48,621 nt of DNA from positions 1 to 48,621 of the forward strand of contig NZ_UFQC01000044.1 in assembly GCF_900496975.1 (NCBI RefSeq), read 5' to 3'. Each line of letters opens with the position of its first letter. The stretch's first letter is position 1. Shown one piece after another: positions 38,969 through 47,355 of the stretch. Position numbers and translations under genes: made by a program. The notes under the pieces are model-generated. The model was not told the origin of the DNA, made no database searches, and saw only the letters and a list, made by a program, of their open reading frames with translations. The DNA comes from Achromobacter veterisilvae (GTDB lineage Bacteria > Pseudomonadota > Gammaproteobacteria > Burkholderiales > Burkholderiaceae_B).

Positions 38969-39753
38969 TGCTGGCGGCCGAGAACCTGACATTGGCGCGC
39001 GGCGGCAACCGCATCCTGGACCAGGTGTCGCTGGCGCTGCGGCCCGGCGAGGTCGTGGGCCTGCTGGGCGCCAACGGCGCGGGCAAATCCACGCTGCTGG
39101 GCGCGCTGTCGTCCGAACTGGCGCCCGACGCCGGCCGCGTGCGGCTGGGCGGCGCCGACCTGGCGCGGCTGCCGCACCGGCAGCAGGCCCGCCAGCGCGC
39201 CGTGCTGCCGCAGAAGCCCGGGCTGAGCTTCGACCTGGATGTGCGCGAAGTGGTGGCGATGGGCGCCTATCCGTTTCCGGAACTGTCCCCAGCCGGCGTG
39301 GACGCCCTGGTGGACCGGGCGCTGGGGTGGGCCGACGTGGCGCATTTGCACGCCCGGCGCTATCCCGAGCTGTCGGGCGGCGAGCAGCAGCGGGTGCAGT
39401 TCGCCCGCGTGCTGGTGCAGTGCAACGCGGCGCGCGTCCAGGGCGAGCCCCGCTACCTGCTGCTGGACGAGCCCACCGCCAGCCTGGACCCCAAGCACCA
39501 GGGCGACCTGCTGCGGGTGGCGGCGGACCTGGCGCACGCGGGAGATACCGGCGTACTGGTGATCCTGCACGATATGAACCTGGCCGCGCGCTGGTGCGAC
39601 CGCCTGCTGCTGCTATGCGCGGGCCGCGCCATCGCCGCGGGCACGCCCGCCGAGGTGCTGACGCCGGGCAACCTGTACCTGGCCTATGGAATCGACGCGC
39701 AGGTCATCGCGCATCCGCTGCAGGCGGGGCGCCTGCTGGTGGTCATGGGGTGA
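38965..39753 (+). CDS. bhuV: Heme ABC transporter ATP-binding protein
   Basis: The 262-residue ATPase has Walker A GANGAGKST, signature ELSGGEQQRVQFARVL, Walker B YLLLDEP with D loop TASLD, and the switch His in ILHDMNLA. The insert VLVQCNAARVQGEPRYLLLD is typical of HmuV-type heme ATPases. It is the last gene of the locus. GGAGG precedes the first of two adjacent ATGs, and the start overlaps the bhuU stop codon. No clear terminator follows before yajQ. Confidence 0.95.
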   Translation: MMLAAENLTLARGGNRILDQVSLALRPGEVVGLLGANGAGKSTLLGALSSELAPDAGRVRLGGADLARLPHRQQARQRAVLPQKPGLSFDLDVREVVAMGAYPFPELSPAGVDALVDRALGWADVAHLHARRYPELSGGEQQRVQFARVLVQCNAARVQGEPRYLLLDEPTASLDPKHQGDLLRVAADLAHAGDTGVLVILHDMNLAARWCDRLLLLCAGRAIAAGTPAEVLTPGNLYLAYGIDAQVIAHPLQAGRLLVVMG

Positions 39754-39822
39754 CGCGGGGCGCGGCGCCGGTAAAATGGCGGGAACGCATTCTTCACCCA
39801 CCATTGCACAGGACCCCGTGTC

Positions 39823-40305
39823 ATGCCTACTTTTGACGTCGTCTCCGAAGTCGACAAACACGAACTCTCCAACGCCGTCGACCAGGCCAATCGCGAACTC
39901 GCCACCCGCTTCGATTTCAAGGGCAGCGATGCCAAATTCGAACTGGAAGGCTTCGTCGTGACCCAGGTCGCCTCCAGCGCGTTCCAGCTCAAGCAGATGT
40001 TGGACATCCTGCGCGGGCGCCTTTCGGCGCGCGGCATCGACGTGCGCTGCCTGGACGTCGCCGATCCGCTCGAGAACCTGGGCGGCGCGCGCCAGAAGAT
40101 CACGATCAAGCAGGGCATCGAGCAGCCCGTGGCCAAGAAGCTCATCGCCGCCATCAAGAACGCCAAGCTCAAGGTGGAATCGCAGATCAACGGCGACAAG
40201 CTGCGCATCAGCGGCAAGAAGCGCGACGACCTGCAAACCGCCATCGCGCTGCTGAAAAAGACCGACGTCGACCTGCCCTTGCAGTTCGAGAACTTCCGCG
40301 ATTGA
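39823..40305 (+). CDS. yajQ: YajQ family nucleotide-binding protein
   Basis: The 160-residue protein begins MPTFDVVSEVDKHELSNAVD and has GIDVRCLDVADPLENLGG and QINGDKLRISGKKRDDLQ, full-length YajQ features. YajQ proteins have two RRM-like domains, and in Xanthomonas and Pseudomonas a member binds cyclic di-GMP and modulates a transcription factor. The ribosome binding site is AGGA about 10 bases before the ATG. The last codons (ENFRD and stop) are copied twice more downstream as part of a tandem repeat, described separately. Confidence 0.95.
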   Translation: MPTFDVVSEVDKHELSNAVDQANRELATRFDFKGSDAKFELEGFVVTQVASSAFQLKQMLDILRGRLSARGIDVRCLDVADPLENLGGARQKITIKQGIEQPVAKKLIAAIKNAKLKVESQINGDKLRISGKKRDDLQTAIALLKKTDVDLPLQFENFRD

Positions 40306-40753
40306 CGTCCGAGGTTCAGGTGTCTTGCGGCTCAGGTGTCTGACACCCGTACGAGATGCCCGTGAGACCGTCGCTGCGTTGGCCGGGTGTCAGACACCCA
40401 TGCAGCGCCCTGGCACCGCGAAGGTCATTTCGTAGGGGTGTCAGACACTTGAGCCGAGAACTTCCGCGATTGACGTCTGTGGCTCAGGTGTCTGACACCC
40501 GTACGAGATGCTCGTGAGATCGTCGCTGCGCTCGCCGGGTGTCAGACACCCATGCGGCGCCCTGGCACCGCGGAGGTCATTTCGTAGGGGTGTCAGACAC
40601 TTGAACCGAGAACTTCCGTGATTGACGTCTGTGGCTCAGGTGTCTGACACCCGTACGAGATGCTCGTGAGACCGTCGCTGCGTTGGCCGGGTGTCAGACA
40701 CCCATGCGGCACCCTGGCACCGCGCAGGCCATTTCGTATGGGTGTCTGACACC
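40288..40753 (+). repeat. Three tandem copies of a 152-168 bp unit including the 3' end of yajQ
   Basis: Copies begin at 40288, 40456 and 40608 with GAGAACTTCCGCGATTGA or one-base variants. The first copy is the real end of yajQ; the other two are non-coding duplicates carrying the yajQ stop codon. The first unit is 168 bases because of a 16-base insertion containing an extra partial GGTGTCT; the second is 152 bases; the third runs to about 40753 and then degenerates. Copies differ at scattered positions. The 527-base gap between yajQ and the LysR gene contains this repeat and no other gene. Confidence 0.9.
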
Positions 40754-40801
40754 TGCACCGCGCGTATGGGTGTCTGACACCTGGAACGAGTGTCAGACAC
40801 C
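40335..40801. repeat. Array of eleven GTGTC-(T/A)-GACAC palindromes, mostly 50-52 bp apart
   Basis: The 11-bp core occurs at about 40335, 40386, 40437, 40487, 40538, 40589, 40639, 40690, 40741, 40769 and 40789, usually extended to GGTGTC-N-GACACC. The first nine are 50-52 bp apart and the last three are closer. The central base is T or A, which is the same site in opposite orientation. Three 38-base spacers recur in fixed order. The palindromes leave only a 3-base loop as hairpins, so paired binding sites for a dimeric protein are a better reading than terminators. Confidence 0.85.
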
Positions 40802-40832
40802 TTCCCCCGACAAGGCTTCTTCGAAACGGCCC

Positions 40833-41738
40833 ATGGCGCATTCTTCTGAACTCCAGCTTATCGTCGAACTGGCGCGCGCCGGCGGCATGTCCGCGGCGGC
40901 GCGGGAACTGGGCGTCACGCCCGCCGCCGTCAGCAAGCGGCTGGCCCAGATCGAGGCGCGGCTGGGCGTGCGGCTGGTCAACCGCAGCACGCGGCGCCTG
41001 AGCCTGACGGCCGAAGGCGAGGTCTATCTGGAAAACGCCCGGCGCATCCTGGGCGAAATCGAAGACCTGGATGAATTGATCGCCAGCCGCCAGGCCAGTC
41101 CGCGCGGCCTCTTGAAGGTCAACGCGCCGCTGGGCTTCGGCCGCAGCTACATCGCGCCCGCGATCGCGGAATTCGCGCGGAAATATCCCGAGGTGTCGCT
41201 GCAATTGCAGTTGACCGACAGCCCGGCGGACTTCGTGCAGGACGCCTTCGATGTGGCGGTGCGTTTCGGCGACCTGCCCGACACGCGCCTCATCGCCCGC
41301 AGGATCGCGCCCAACCGCCGCCTGGTCTGCGCATCGCCCGGCTATCTCAAGATCCACGGCGTGCCGGCCACGCCGCACGACCTGGCGCGCCACCAGTGCA
41401 TCGTGCTGCGCCAGAACGAGGCCGCCTACGGACTGTGGCGCTTCACCAAGGGCCGCCGCAGCGAAACCGTGAAGGTGCGCGGCGGCCTGAGCAGCAACGA
41501 CGGCGAAGTCACGCTGACCTGGGGCCTGGCGGGCCTGGGCATCCTGCAGCGCGCCGAATGGGACCTGGCCCGCTACCTGCGCAGCGGCCGGCTGGTGCGC
41601 GTGCTGGAAGACTACGCCTTGCCGCAGGCCGACATCTACGCCGTGTTCCCCGAAAGGCACCACCTGTCCACCAAGGTGCGGGTATTCGTGGACTTCCTGG
41701 TGGCGTACTTCCAGAAGGGCGAAGACAGCCAGTGGTGA
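40833..41738 (+). CDS. LysR family transcriptional regulator
   Basis: The 301-residue protein has an N-terminal winged helix (ELQLIVELARAGGMSAAARE, then LGVTPAAVSKRLAQIEARLG) and a substrate-binding effector domain (GLLKVNAPLGFGRSYIAPAI, DFVQDAFDVAVRFGDLPDTR, GLAGLGILQRAEWD). The pattern is that of the DmlR/CrgA-like subgroup. The ATG at 40833 starts the usual N terminus; the frame stays open into the palindrome array, but that part encodes a repetitive peptide. The last palindrome ends 32 bases before the start codon. Target genes are unknown; the convergent neighbour is the Ada-AlkA gene. Confidence 0.88.
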   Translation: MAHSSELQLIVELARAGGMSAAARELGVTPAAVSKRLAQIEARLGVRLVNRSTRRLSLTAEGEVYLENARRILGEIEDLDELIASRQASPRGLLKVNAPLGFGRSYIAPAIAEFARKYPEVSLQLQLTDSPADFVQDAFDVAVRFGDLPDTRLIARRIAPNRRLVCASPGYLKIHGVPATPHDLARHQCIVLRQNEAAYGLWRFTKGRRSETVKVRGGLSSNDGEVTLTWGLAGLGILQRAEWDLARYLRSGRLVRVLEDYALPQADIYAVFPERHHLSTKVRVFVDFLVAYFQKGEDSQW

Positions 41739-41751
41739 GCCGCCGCCCGGC

Positions 41752-43197
41752 TCAAGCCGTCCACAGGTGCTGCGCCGCGTAGGCGCGCCACGGGCGCCAG
41801 GCCTCGGCCCGGGCCAGCAGTTGCGCGGGCGTGTAGGCGCGCGATTCCAGGCGTTCCAGCGCGCGGATCAGGCCGATGTCGGCGGACGGGAAGGCGTCGG
41901 GTTCGCGCAGTTGGCGCAGCGCGATGTACTGCGCCGTCCATTCCCCCACGCCGCGGATGGCGCGCAGGCGCTGGACGGATTCCGCCAGCCCGTTGCCGGC
42001 GTCGAACAAGTGCTTGTCCGCCACCGCCGCGGCCGCCACCGCGGACAGCGTCGCCGCGCGGCTGCGGGGCATGCCCAGGGACGCCAGCTCGGCGGCCGCG
42101 ACCGCCTCGGGCCGGGGGAACACGCGGGTCAGTTCGCCGTCGGGCCGGGCCATCGGCTCGCCATGCGCGGCGACCAACCTGCCGGCCAGGCGGACGGCCG
42201 CGGCGACCGTGATCTGCTGGCCCAGCACGGCGCGCATGGACAGCTCGAATCCGTCCCAGGCACCCGGCACGCGCAGCCCGGGACGGGCCTGGATCAGCGC
42301 CGTCATGACCGGGTCCCGCGAGAACTGCGCGGCGATGGCGACGGGATCGCTGGCCAGGTCGAAGACGCGGCGCAGGCGGGCGATGATGGCGGGCAGCGCC
42401 TGCAGCCTGGGGAAGCGCACGACGGCCCGCAGCGCATTGCCCGGGCCGGGCCGCAGCGTCACCGTGCCCTGGTGCCCATCGAGGCAGAGGGTGCGCGCGT
42501 AGGCGTCGTCCGTGACCCGCTCGACGCCGGGAATGGCGCGCAGGCGCAGGAAGCCCAGCATGGCCTCCCAGTCGTAGGGCGGCCGATAGCGCAACAGCAG
42601 TTCGATCTCGCCTTCGCGGCCGGCCGGGACTTCGGGCTTTTCGGAGCGGCGGAGTTCGCCCGGCGCCCGCCCGAACAGGCGATGGAATATCTCGTTGAAG
42701 CGGCGGATGCTGCCGAAGCCCGACGCGAAGGCGACCTCGGCCATCGGCAGGCGGGTTTCGTGGATTAGCTGTTTGGCCAGCAGCACGCGCCGCGTCTGGG
42801 CGACGGCCACGGGCGAGGCGCCCAGGTGCTGGCGGAACTGGCGCCGAAGCTGGCGTTCGCCCACGCCCAGGCGCCGGGCCAGCGCGTCCATACCTTCCTC
42901 GTCCAGCGCGCCCAGCTCGATCAATTGCAGCGCCCGCGACACGCTGTCGGGCAGTTCGCGCCCCGGCCCCAGCTCGGGCGCCGTCTCGGGCCGGCAGCGC
43001 AGGCAGGGGTGGTAGCCCGCCTCCTGCGCCGCCGCCGCGGTCGCATAGAACGTGACGTTCTTCGAGAGCGGCGTGCGCGCCGGGCAGACCGGGCGGCAAT
43101 AGATGCCCGTGGTCTTGACGGCGGTGAAGAAGCGGCCGTCGTAGCGGGCGTCGCGCACTTGGATCGCGCTGTAGCAGGCGTCGTGGTTCAGGTCCAT
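41752..43197 (-). CDS. Ada-AraC-AlkA fusion: 3-methyladenine DNA glycosylase with methyl-responsive regulator domain
   Basis: The 481-residue protein has an Ada-type zinc/methyl-acceptor domain (Cys34 and Cys38 in GIYCRPVCPA, Cys65 and Cys68 in CLRCRP), an AraC helix-turn-helix (MPMAEVAFASGFGSIRRFN-like segment near residues 150-175), an AlkA N-terminal domain and a HhH-GPD glycosylase domain (RAIRGVGEWTAQYIALRQL, catalytic Asp in PSADIGLI). It would sense methylated DNA, act as transcription factor, and excise alkylated bases. It is divergent from ogt with a near-perfect 14-bp dyad between the two. The ATG at 43197 starts the Ada domain directly. Confidence 0.92.
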   Translation of the reverse strand: MDLNHDACYSAIQVRDARYDGRFFTAVKTTGIYCRPVCPARTPLSKNVTFYATAAAAQEAGYHPCLRCRPETAPELGPGRELPDSVSRALQLIELGALDEEGMDALARRLGVGERQLRRQFRQHLGASPVAVAQTRRVLLAKQLIHETRLPMAEVAFASGFGSIRRFNEIFHRLFGRAPGELRRSEKPEVPAGREGEIELLLRYRPPYDWEAMLGFLRLRAIPGVERVTDDAYARTLCLDGHQGTVTLRPGPGNALRAVVRFPRLQALPAIIARLRRVFDLASDPVAIAAQFSRDPVMTALIQARPGLRVPGAWDGFELSMRAVLGQQITVAAAVRLAGRLVAAHGEPMARPDGELTRVFPRPEAVAAAELASLGMPRSRAATLSAVAAAAVADKHLFDAGNGLAESVQRLRAIRGVGEWTAQYIALRQLREPDAFPSADIGLIRALERLESRAYTPAQLLARAEAWRPWRAYAAQHLWTA

Positions 43198-43233
43198 GCG
43201 CCGATACTACCGCCGCCGCCGGACCATGATCTA

Positions 43234-43280
43234 GCGGTTTTCGGACAGGGTTGTGTTTGTCACTCATGTCCGGAAACCGC
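43234..43280. promoter_or_regulatory. 14-bp inverted repeat between the Ada-AlkA and ogt genes
   Basis: GCGGTTTTCGGACA (43234-43247) and TGTCCGGAAACCGC (43267-43280) match as an inverted repeat at 13 of 14 positions with a 19-base spacer. It lies midway in the 142-base intergenic region of the two divergent repair genes, so one bound regulator could act on both. The Ada-AlkA protein is the obvious candidate, although the site does not look like the E. coli Ada box. Confidence 0.55.
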
Positions 43281-43339
43281 CAGTCCGATCGCCGCGGCGG
43301 TTCCATAATGACGCCATCGGACTCATCAGGAGACGCATC

Positions 43340-43888
43340 ATGCCGGCCCTAACCTTCGCCCTGGAACGCGTCGCCACGCCGCTGGGCCAGATGCTCGTGC
43401 TGACCGACGAGCAGCAGCGGCTGCGCGCGGTCGATTGGGAAGACTACGAAACGCGCATGCATACCTTGCTGCGCCGCCAGTACGGCAAGGACGCCGTGCG
43501 GCTGGATGGCGCCGGCCAGCCCTCGCGGGCGCGCCGCGCGCTGGAGGCCTACTTCGACGGCGAGCTTGCCGCCATCGACGGCTTTCCGGTGGCGTTCGGA
43601 GGCACGGTGTTCCAGCGCCAGGTCTGGCAGGCGCTGCGCGGCATCGCGGGCGGGCAGACGGTCAGCTATGGGGCGCTGGCCCACCGCATTGAACGGCCGA
43701 CCGCGGTGCGCGCGGTGGGCCTGGCCAACGGCGCCAACCCCGTGGGCATCGTGATTCCGTGCCACCGGGTGATCGGCGCCAACGCGTCCCTGACGGGCTA
43801 CGGCGGCGGGCTGCACCGCAAGCGCTGGCTGCTGGAACACGAAGCCCGCCATTGCGCGCGCCCGGCCCGACCTTCAACTCCAGGTTAA
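43340..43888 (+). CDS. ogt: Methylated-DNA--[protein]-cysteine S-methyltransferase
   Basis: The 182-residue protein has the catalytic VIPCHRVIG motif (acceptor Cys141) and FQRQVWQALRGIAGGQTVSY with the helix-turn-helix Tyr, followed by RAVGLANGANPVGI. It repairs O6-methylguanine by transferring the methyl group irreversibly to Cys141. AGGAG precedes the ATG. It is divergent from the Ada-AlkA gene, which makes a shared response to alkylation damage likely. Confidence 0.93.
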   Translation: MPALTFALERVATPLGQMLVLTDEQQRLRAVDWEDYETRMHTLLRRQYGKDAVRLDGAGQPSRARRALEAYFDGELAAIDGFPVAFGGTVFQRQVWQALRGIAGGQTVSYGALAHRIERPTAVRAVGLANGANPVGIVIPCHRVIGANASLTGYGGGLHRKRWLLEHEARHCARPARPSTPG

Positions 43889-43972
43889 AGATGTTTTGAG
43901 TTTCGGCGCCGTCCCGCGCGCCGGCGGTCGGTACAGTGCCTGCAAGACTCATCGGCAAGGAACCGCCCGCAC

Positions 43973-45058
43973 ATGAAGACCTATCGCATCGCAACCATCC
44001 CCGGCGACGGCATCGGCAAGGAAGTGATTCCGGCCGGGCGCCGGATCATGCAGGAACTGGCCCGGCAAGGCGGCCTGCGGTTCGAGTTCCAGGATTTCGA
44101 CTGGGGCGGCGACTACTACCGCAAGCACGGCGCGATGATGCCCGCCGACGGGCTGGACGCCCTGCGCGACAAGGACGCGATCCTGTTCGGTTCCGCCGGC
44201 GACCCGCACATCGCCGACCACGTCACCCTGTGGGGCCTGAGGCTGAAGATCTGCCAGGGCTTCGACCAGTACGCCAACGTGCGCCCCACGCGCATCCTGC
44301 CCGGCATCGACGCGCCGCTCAAGCGCTGCACGCCGGAGCAGCTCAACTGGGTCATCGTGCGCGAGAACTCCGAAGGCGAGTACTCGGGCGTGGGCGGCCG
44401 GGTGCACCAGGGCCACCCCATCGAAGCCGCGACGGACGTGTCCATCATGACCCGCGCCGGCGTCGAGCGCATCCTGCGCTTCGCGTTCAAACTGGCGCAA
44501 TCGCGTCCTCGCAAGCTGCTGACGGTGATCACGAAGTCCAACGCCCAGCGCCACGCCATGGTGATGTGGGACGAGATCGCGCTGCAGGTCAGCCGCGAAT
44601 TCCCCGACGTGGCCTGGGACAAGGAACTGGTCGACGCCGCCACGGCGCGCATGGTGAACCGCCCGGCCTCGCTGGACACCATCGTCGCCACCAACCTGCA
44701 TGCCGACATTCTCAGCGACCTGGCCGCGGCGCTGGCCGGCAGCCTGGGCATCGCGCCCACCGGCAACATCGATCCCGAGCGCCGCTACCCGTCCATGTTC
44801 GAACCTATCCACGGTTCCGCTTTCGACATCATGGGCAAGGGGCTGGCGAATCCGGTGGGCACCTTCTGGTCGGTGGTCATGCTGCTGGAGCACCTGGGCG
44901 AAACGCAGGCCGCCGCCCGGCTCATGCAGGCGATAGAAAGCGTCACCGCCGATCCCTCGCTGCACACCGGCGACCTCGGCGGCAGCGCGACCACCGAGCA
45001 GGTCACGGAGGCGGTCCGCGCGAAGCTGGCCGCGCTGGCGCCGGCCCGGGCCGCCTAG
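43973..45058 (+). CDS. Tartrate/D-malate dehydrogenase (isocitrate/isopropylmalate dehydrogenase family)
   Basis: The 361-residue protein has ATIPGDGIGKEVIPAGRRIM, the substrate Arg residues in QYANVRPTRILPG, RENSEGEYSGVGG and the metal-binding TNLHADILSDLAAALAGSLG. The segments SEGEYSG and HGSAFDIMGKGLANPVG identify the TtuC/DmlA type, which oxidises tartrate or D-malate with NAD, rather than isopropylmalate dehydrogenase. A Bug-family binding protein gene follows after 92 bases on the same strand, so it may import the substrate. The start follows AAGGAACCGCCCGCAC, with AAGGA upstream. Confidence 0.9.
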   Translation: MKTYRIATIPGDGIGKEVIPAGRRIMQELARQGGLRFEFQDFDWGGDYYRKHGAMMPADGLDALRDKDAILFGSAGDPHIADHVTLWGLRLKICQGFDQYANVRPTRILPGIDAPLKRCTPEQLNWVIVRENSEGEYSGVGGRVHQGHPIEAATDVSIMTRAGVERILRFAFKLAQSRPRKLLTVITKSNAQRHAMVMWDEIALQVSREFPDVAWDKELVDAATARMVNRPASLDTIVATNLHADILSDLAAALAGSLGIAPTGNIDPERRYPSMFEPIHGSAFDIMGKGLANPVGTFWSVVMLLEHLGETQAAARLMQAIESVTADPSLHTGDLGGSATTEQVTEAVRAKLAALAPARAA

Positions 45059-45150
45059 CGGCAAGGCGGGACGGGGGCGCAGAACCCCGCCCGCGCCGCC
45101 TTGCGGCAAAAAGAAGAAGCGAAATCCCTATTCGTAGCCAGGAGACAACC

Positions 45151-46131
45151 ATGCATCAGAAAGCCGTTACCGCGCGCGCCTTGGCGTTCGCCTGCCTGTT
45201 GGGCCTGTCCTTCGCGGGCGGGGCGTCGGCGCAGTCCTATCCCGCCCGGCCGATCAGCCTGATCGTGCCGTTTCCGGCGGGGGGAACCACGGATGTGCTG
45301 GCCCGCGCGCTGGGGCAGGAACTGGCCAAGAGCCTGGGCCAGCCGGTGGTGGTGGAGAACAAGCCCGGAGCGGGTTCCACGCTGGGCGCGGACTACGTGG
45401 CCAAGGCGGCGCCCGACGGCTATACGCTGCTGATGGGGGCGGTGCACCATACGATCGCCACCAGCGTCTACAAGAGCCTGCACTACGACTTCCAGAAAGA
45501 CTTCGCGCCGGTCACGACCGTCGCCCTGGTGCCCAACGTGCTGGTGGTCAATCCCAAGCTGGACGCCAAGAACGTGCAGGGCCTGTTGACCATGGCGCGG
45601 GCCGCGCCGGGCAAGCTGACCTACGGATCGAACGGCATGGGCACCGGCCAGCATCTGATCGGGGCGCAGTTCGAAAAGGAAGGCCAGGTGAAGCTGCTGC
45701 ACGTGCCCTACAAGGGCAGCGGGCCGCTGACCACCGACCTGCTGGGCGGCCAGATCGATATGTCGTTCGATACGGTCACGCCGGTGCTTGCGCACATCCA
45801 GAGCGGCAAGCTGCGCGCGCTGGCCGTGACCACGAACAAGCGCTCGGAGGCGCTGCCCGACGTGCCCACGATGGAAGAGGCGGGCCTGAAGCCGTTCGAC
45901 ATGGGCACGTGGTTCGGCGTGCTGGCGCCGGCCGCCGCGCCCGCGGACGTGGTCGAGCGGTTGAACGCGGAGATGGTGAAGATCATCCGTTCGCCGGATT
46001 TCTCGCGCCGGATGGCGGAGATCGGCGCGGTGCCCATCGGCGACAGCCCGGCCGAAATGAAGGCGCGGATCGGCGCGGACACCGAGAACTACGCCAAGCT
46101 GGTCAAGGAAGCCAAGGTCGCCATCAACTGA
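45151..46131 (+). CDS. Bug/TctC-family tripartite tricarboxylate transport binding protein
   Basis: The 326-residue protein has a signal peptide (cleavage after ASA near residue 26) and the Bug fold: YPARPISLIVPFPAGGTTDV, VVENKPGAGSTLGADYVAKA, then LLHVPYKGSGPLTTDLLGGQ and VPTMEEAGL. These proteins bind organic acids and similar carboxylates in the periplasm and are strongly amplified in Bordetella and relatives. AGGAGA precedes the ATG. The upstream tartrate/malate dehydrogenase suggests a dicarboxylate ligand, which is inference. Membrane partners TctA and TctB are not in the window. Confidence 0.92.
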   Translation: MHQKAVTARALAFACLLGLSFAGGASAQSYPARPISLIVPFPAGGTTDVLARALGQELAKSLGQPVVVENKPGAGSTLGADYVAKAAPDGYTLLMGAVHHTIATSVYKSLHYDFQKDFAPVTTVALVPNVLVVNPKLDAKNVQGLLTMARAAPGKLTYGSNGMGTGQHLIGAQFEKEGQVKLLHVPYKGSGPLTTDLLGGQIDMSFDTVTPVLAHIQSGKLRALAVTTNKRSEALPDVPTMEEAGLKPFDMGTWFGVLAPAAAPADVVERLNAEMVKIIRSPDFSRRMAEIGAVPIGDSPAEMKARIGADTENYAKLVKEAKVAIN

Positions 46132-46164
46132 GGACTGCGCGCGGGTGCCCTATGCGCGGATGCC

Positions 46165-46770
46165 CTACGCGCGGATCCAGCCGCGCGCGATGGGCAGGGC
46201 CAGCACCTTGCGGTACAGGCCCTGCGCGGCCGCGGTCAGCGGCGCGCCCGCGCGGTTCCATACCGGCACGGCGGCGCCCGCGGCCAGCGGCGCCAGCGCC
46301 AATCCGCCCAGGATGTCCAGCGGGAAGTGCACGCCCAGGTAGACGCGCGACGCGCCCACCAGCGCCGCCAGTGCCAGCGCGGCCCAGCCCAGGCCGGCCC
46401 AGCGCCGGTCGAAGATCAGCGTGCAGGCCAGCGTGGCGATGATGATGGTGTGGTTGCTGGGGAAAGACGAGGTCGCCGCGTGTGCGAAGAAGGCATGCCC
46501 CAGCCCGATGGCGAAGGGGCGGGGATGCGGCCACAGCGCGCCGCACAGATAGCTGGCGAACAGCCCCAGCGCGATGCTGGCCAGCGCCTTCAGCGCCAGG
46601 TTGCGCTGGGCTTCACCGCCCCAAAGCCAGGCGGTGGCCAGCGCGCCCGGCACCAGCAGGATCAGCTTGTTGGCCGCCAGCATGGCGGCGTGGATCCGCC
46701 ATACCGGCGTGGCGGGGTCGGCGTTGAGCAGAAGGAAAAGGGACTGGTTCAGGCTTTCCAGGAAATTCAT
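46165..46770 (-). CDS. PAP2 family membrane phosphatase (undecaprenyl-diphosphatase-like)
   Basis: The 201-residue protein has about five to six membrane helices and the three phosphatase motifs: a PHPRPFAIG first motif, SFPSNHT second motif with catalytic His, and SRVYLGVHFPLDILGG third motif. The layout resembles BcrC/YbjG-type undecaprenyl-diphosphatases that recycle the lipid carrier for cell wall synthesis, but other lipid substrates are possible. It is a single gene on the minus strand. The 91 bases to arsC show no clear feature. Confidence 0.9.
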   Translation of the reverse strand: MNFLESLNQSLFLLLNADPATPVWRIHAAMLAANKLILLVPGALATAWLWGGEAQRNLALKALASIALGLFASYLCGALWPHPRPFAIGLGHAFFAHAATSSFPSNHTIIIATLACTLIFDRRWAGLGWAALALAALVGASRVYLGVHFPLDILGGLALAPLAAGAAVPVWNRAGAPLTAAAQGLYRKVLALPIARGWIRA

Positions 46771-46861
46771 GACAAGTCATCACGGCGTAACAATCCAATA
46801 GCCGCGATGGTAATGAGGTTTCCCGTCAGTCCGCTTACAAAATGCACCGAATCCCGTGGTT

Positions 46862-47290
46862 TTACTTCTGGATGCGTTTGCCCTGCGCGTCGATCACGGC
46901 CTCGCCGTCTTCCTTGGAGAAGGCGCCCTGCTGCGGGGCCGGCAGGATGTCCAGCACCAGTTCCGACGGGCGGCACAGGCGGGCGCCCAGCGGCGTCGAG
47001 ACGAAGGGGCGGTTCAACAGGATGGGGTGCTGTTCGATGGCGTCCAGCAGCGTTTCGTCCGAGAGGGACGTGTCGTCCAGGCCCAGTTCCTGGTAGGGCG
47101 TCCCTTTTTCGCGCAAGGCGTCGCGCACGCCGATGCCGGCCTGCTTGAACAGCGCCTTCAGCGTCGCGCGCGACGGCGGCGTTTCCAGGTACAGCACGAC
47201 GGCGGGCTCGATGCCCGCGTTGCGGATCATGGCCAGGGTATTGCGGGAGGTGCCGCACTTGGGGTTGTGATAGATGGTTACGTCGGACAT
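46862..47290 (-). CDS. arsC: Arsenate reductase, glutaredoxin-dependent ArsC
   Basis: The 142-residue protein has the catalytic Cys12 in YHNPKCGTSRNTL, LYLETPPSRATLKALF, and NRPFVSTPLGARLCRPSE with the conserved Arg residues that bind arsenate. It is of the R773-type, which reduces arsenate to arsenite with glutaredoxin; no arsB, acr3 or arsR gene lies beside it. A role in general phosphate-analogue or thiol chemistry (YffB-like) cannot be excluded. The start codon lies behind GGAGCCC. Confidence 0.92.
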   Translation of the reverse strand: MSDVTIYHNPKCGTSRNTLAMIRNAGIEPAVVLYLETPPSRATLKALFKQAGIGVRDALREKGTPYQELGLDDTSLSDETLLDAIEQHPILLNRPFVSTPLGARLCRPSELVLDILPAPQQGAFSKEDGEAVIDAQGKRIQK

Positions 47291-47355
47291 GGGGGCTCCT
47301 CTTTCCGGTGAATCGTCATGCGAGGCAATGAGCATAGTGCATCCGCGCCCGCGCT

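Noticed and set aside
40335..40801. CRISPR array
   Set aside because: The repeat is only 11-13 bases and palindromic, the three spacers recur in order through tandem duplication, and there are no cas genes nearby.
40683..40832. N-terminal extension of the LysR regulator into the palindrome array
   Set aside because: The extension is a repetitive peptide from the palindromes (CQTP and CLTP units), and the normal LysR N terminus starts at 40833.
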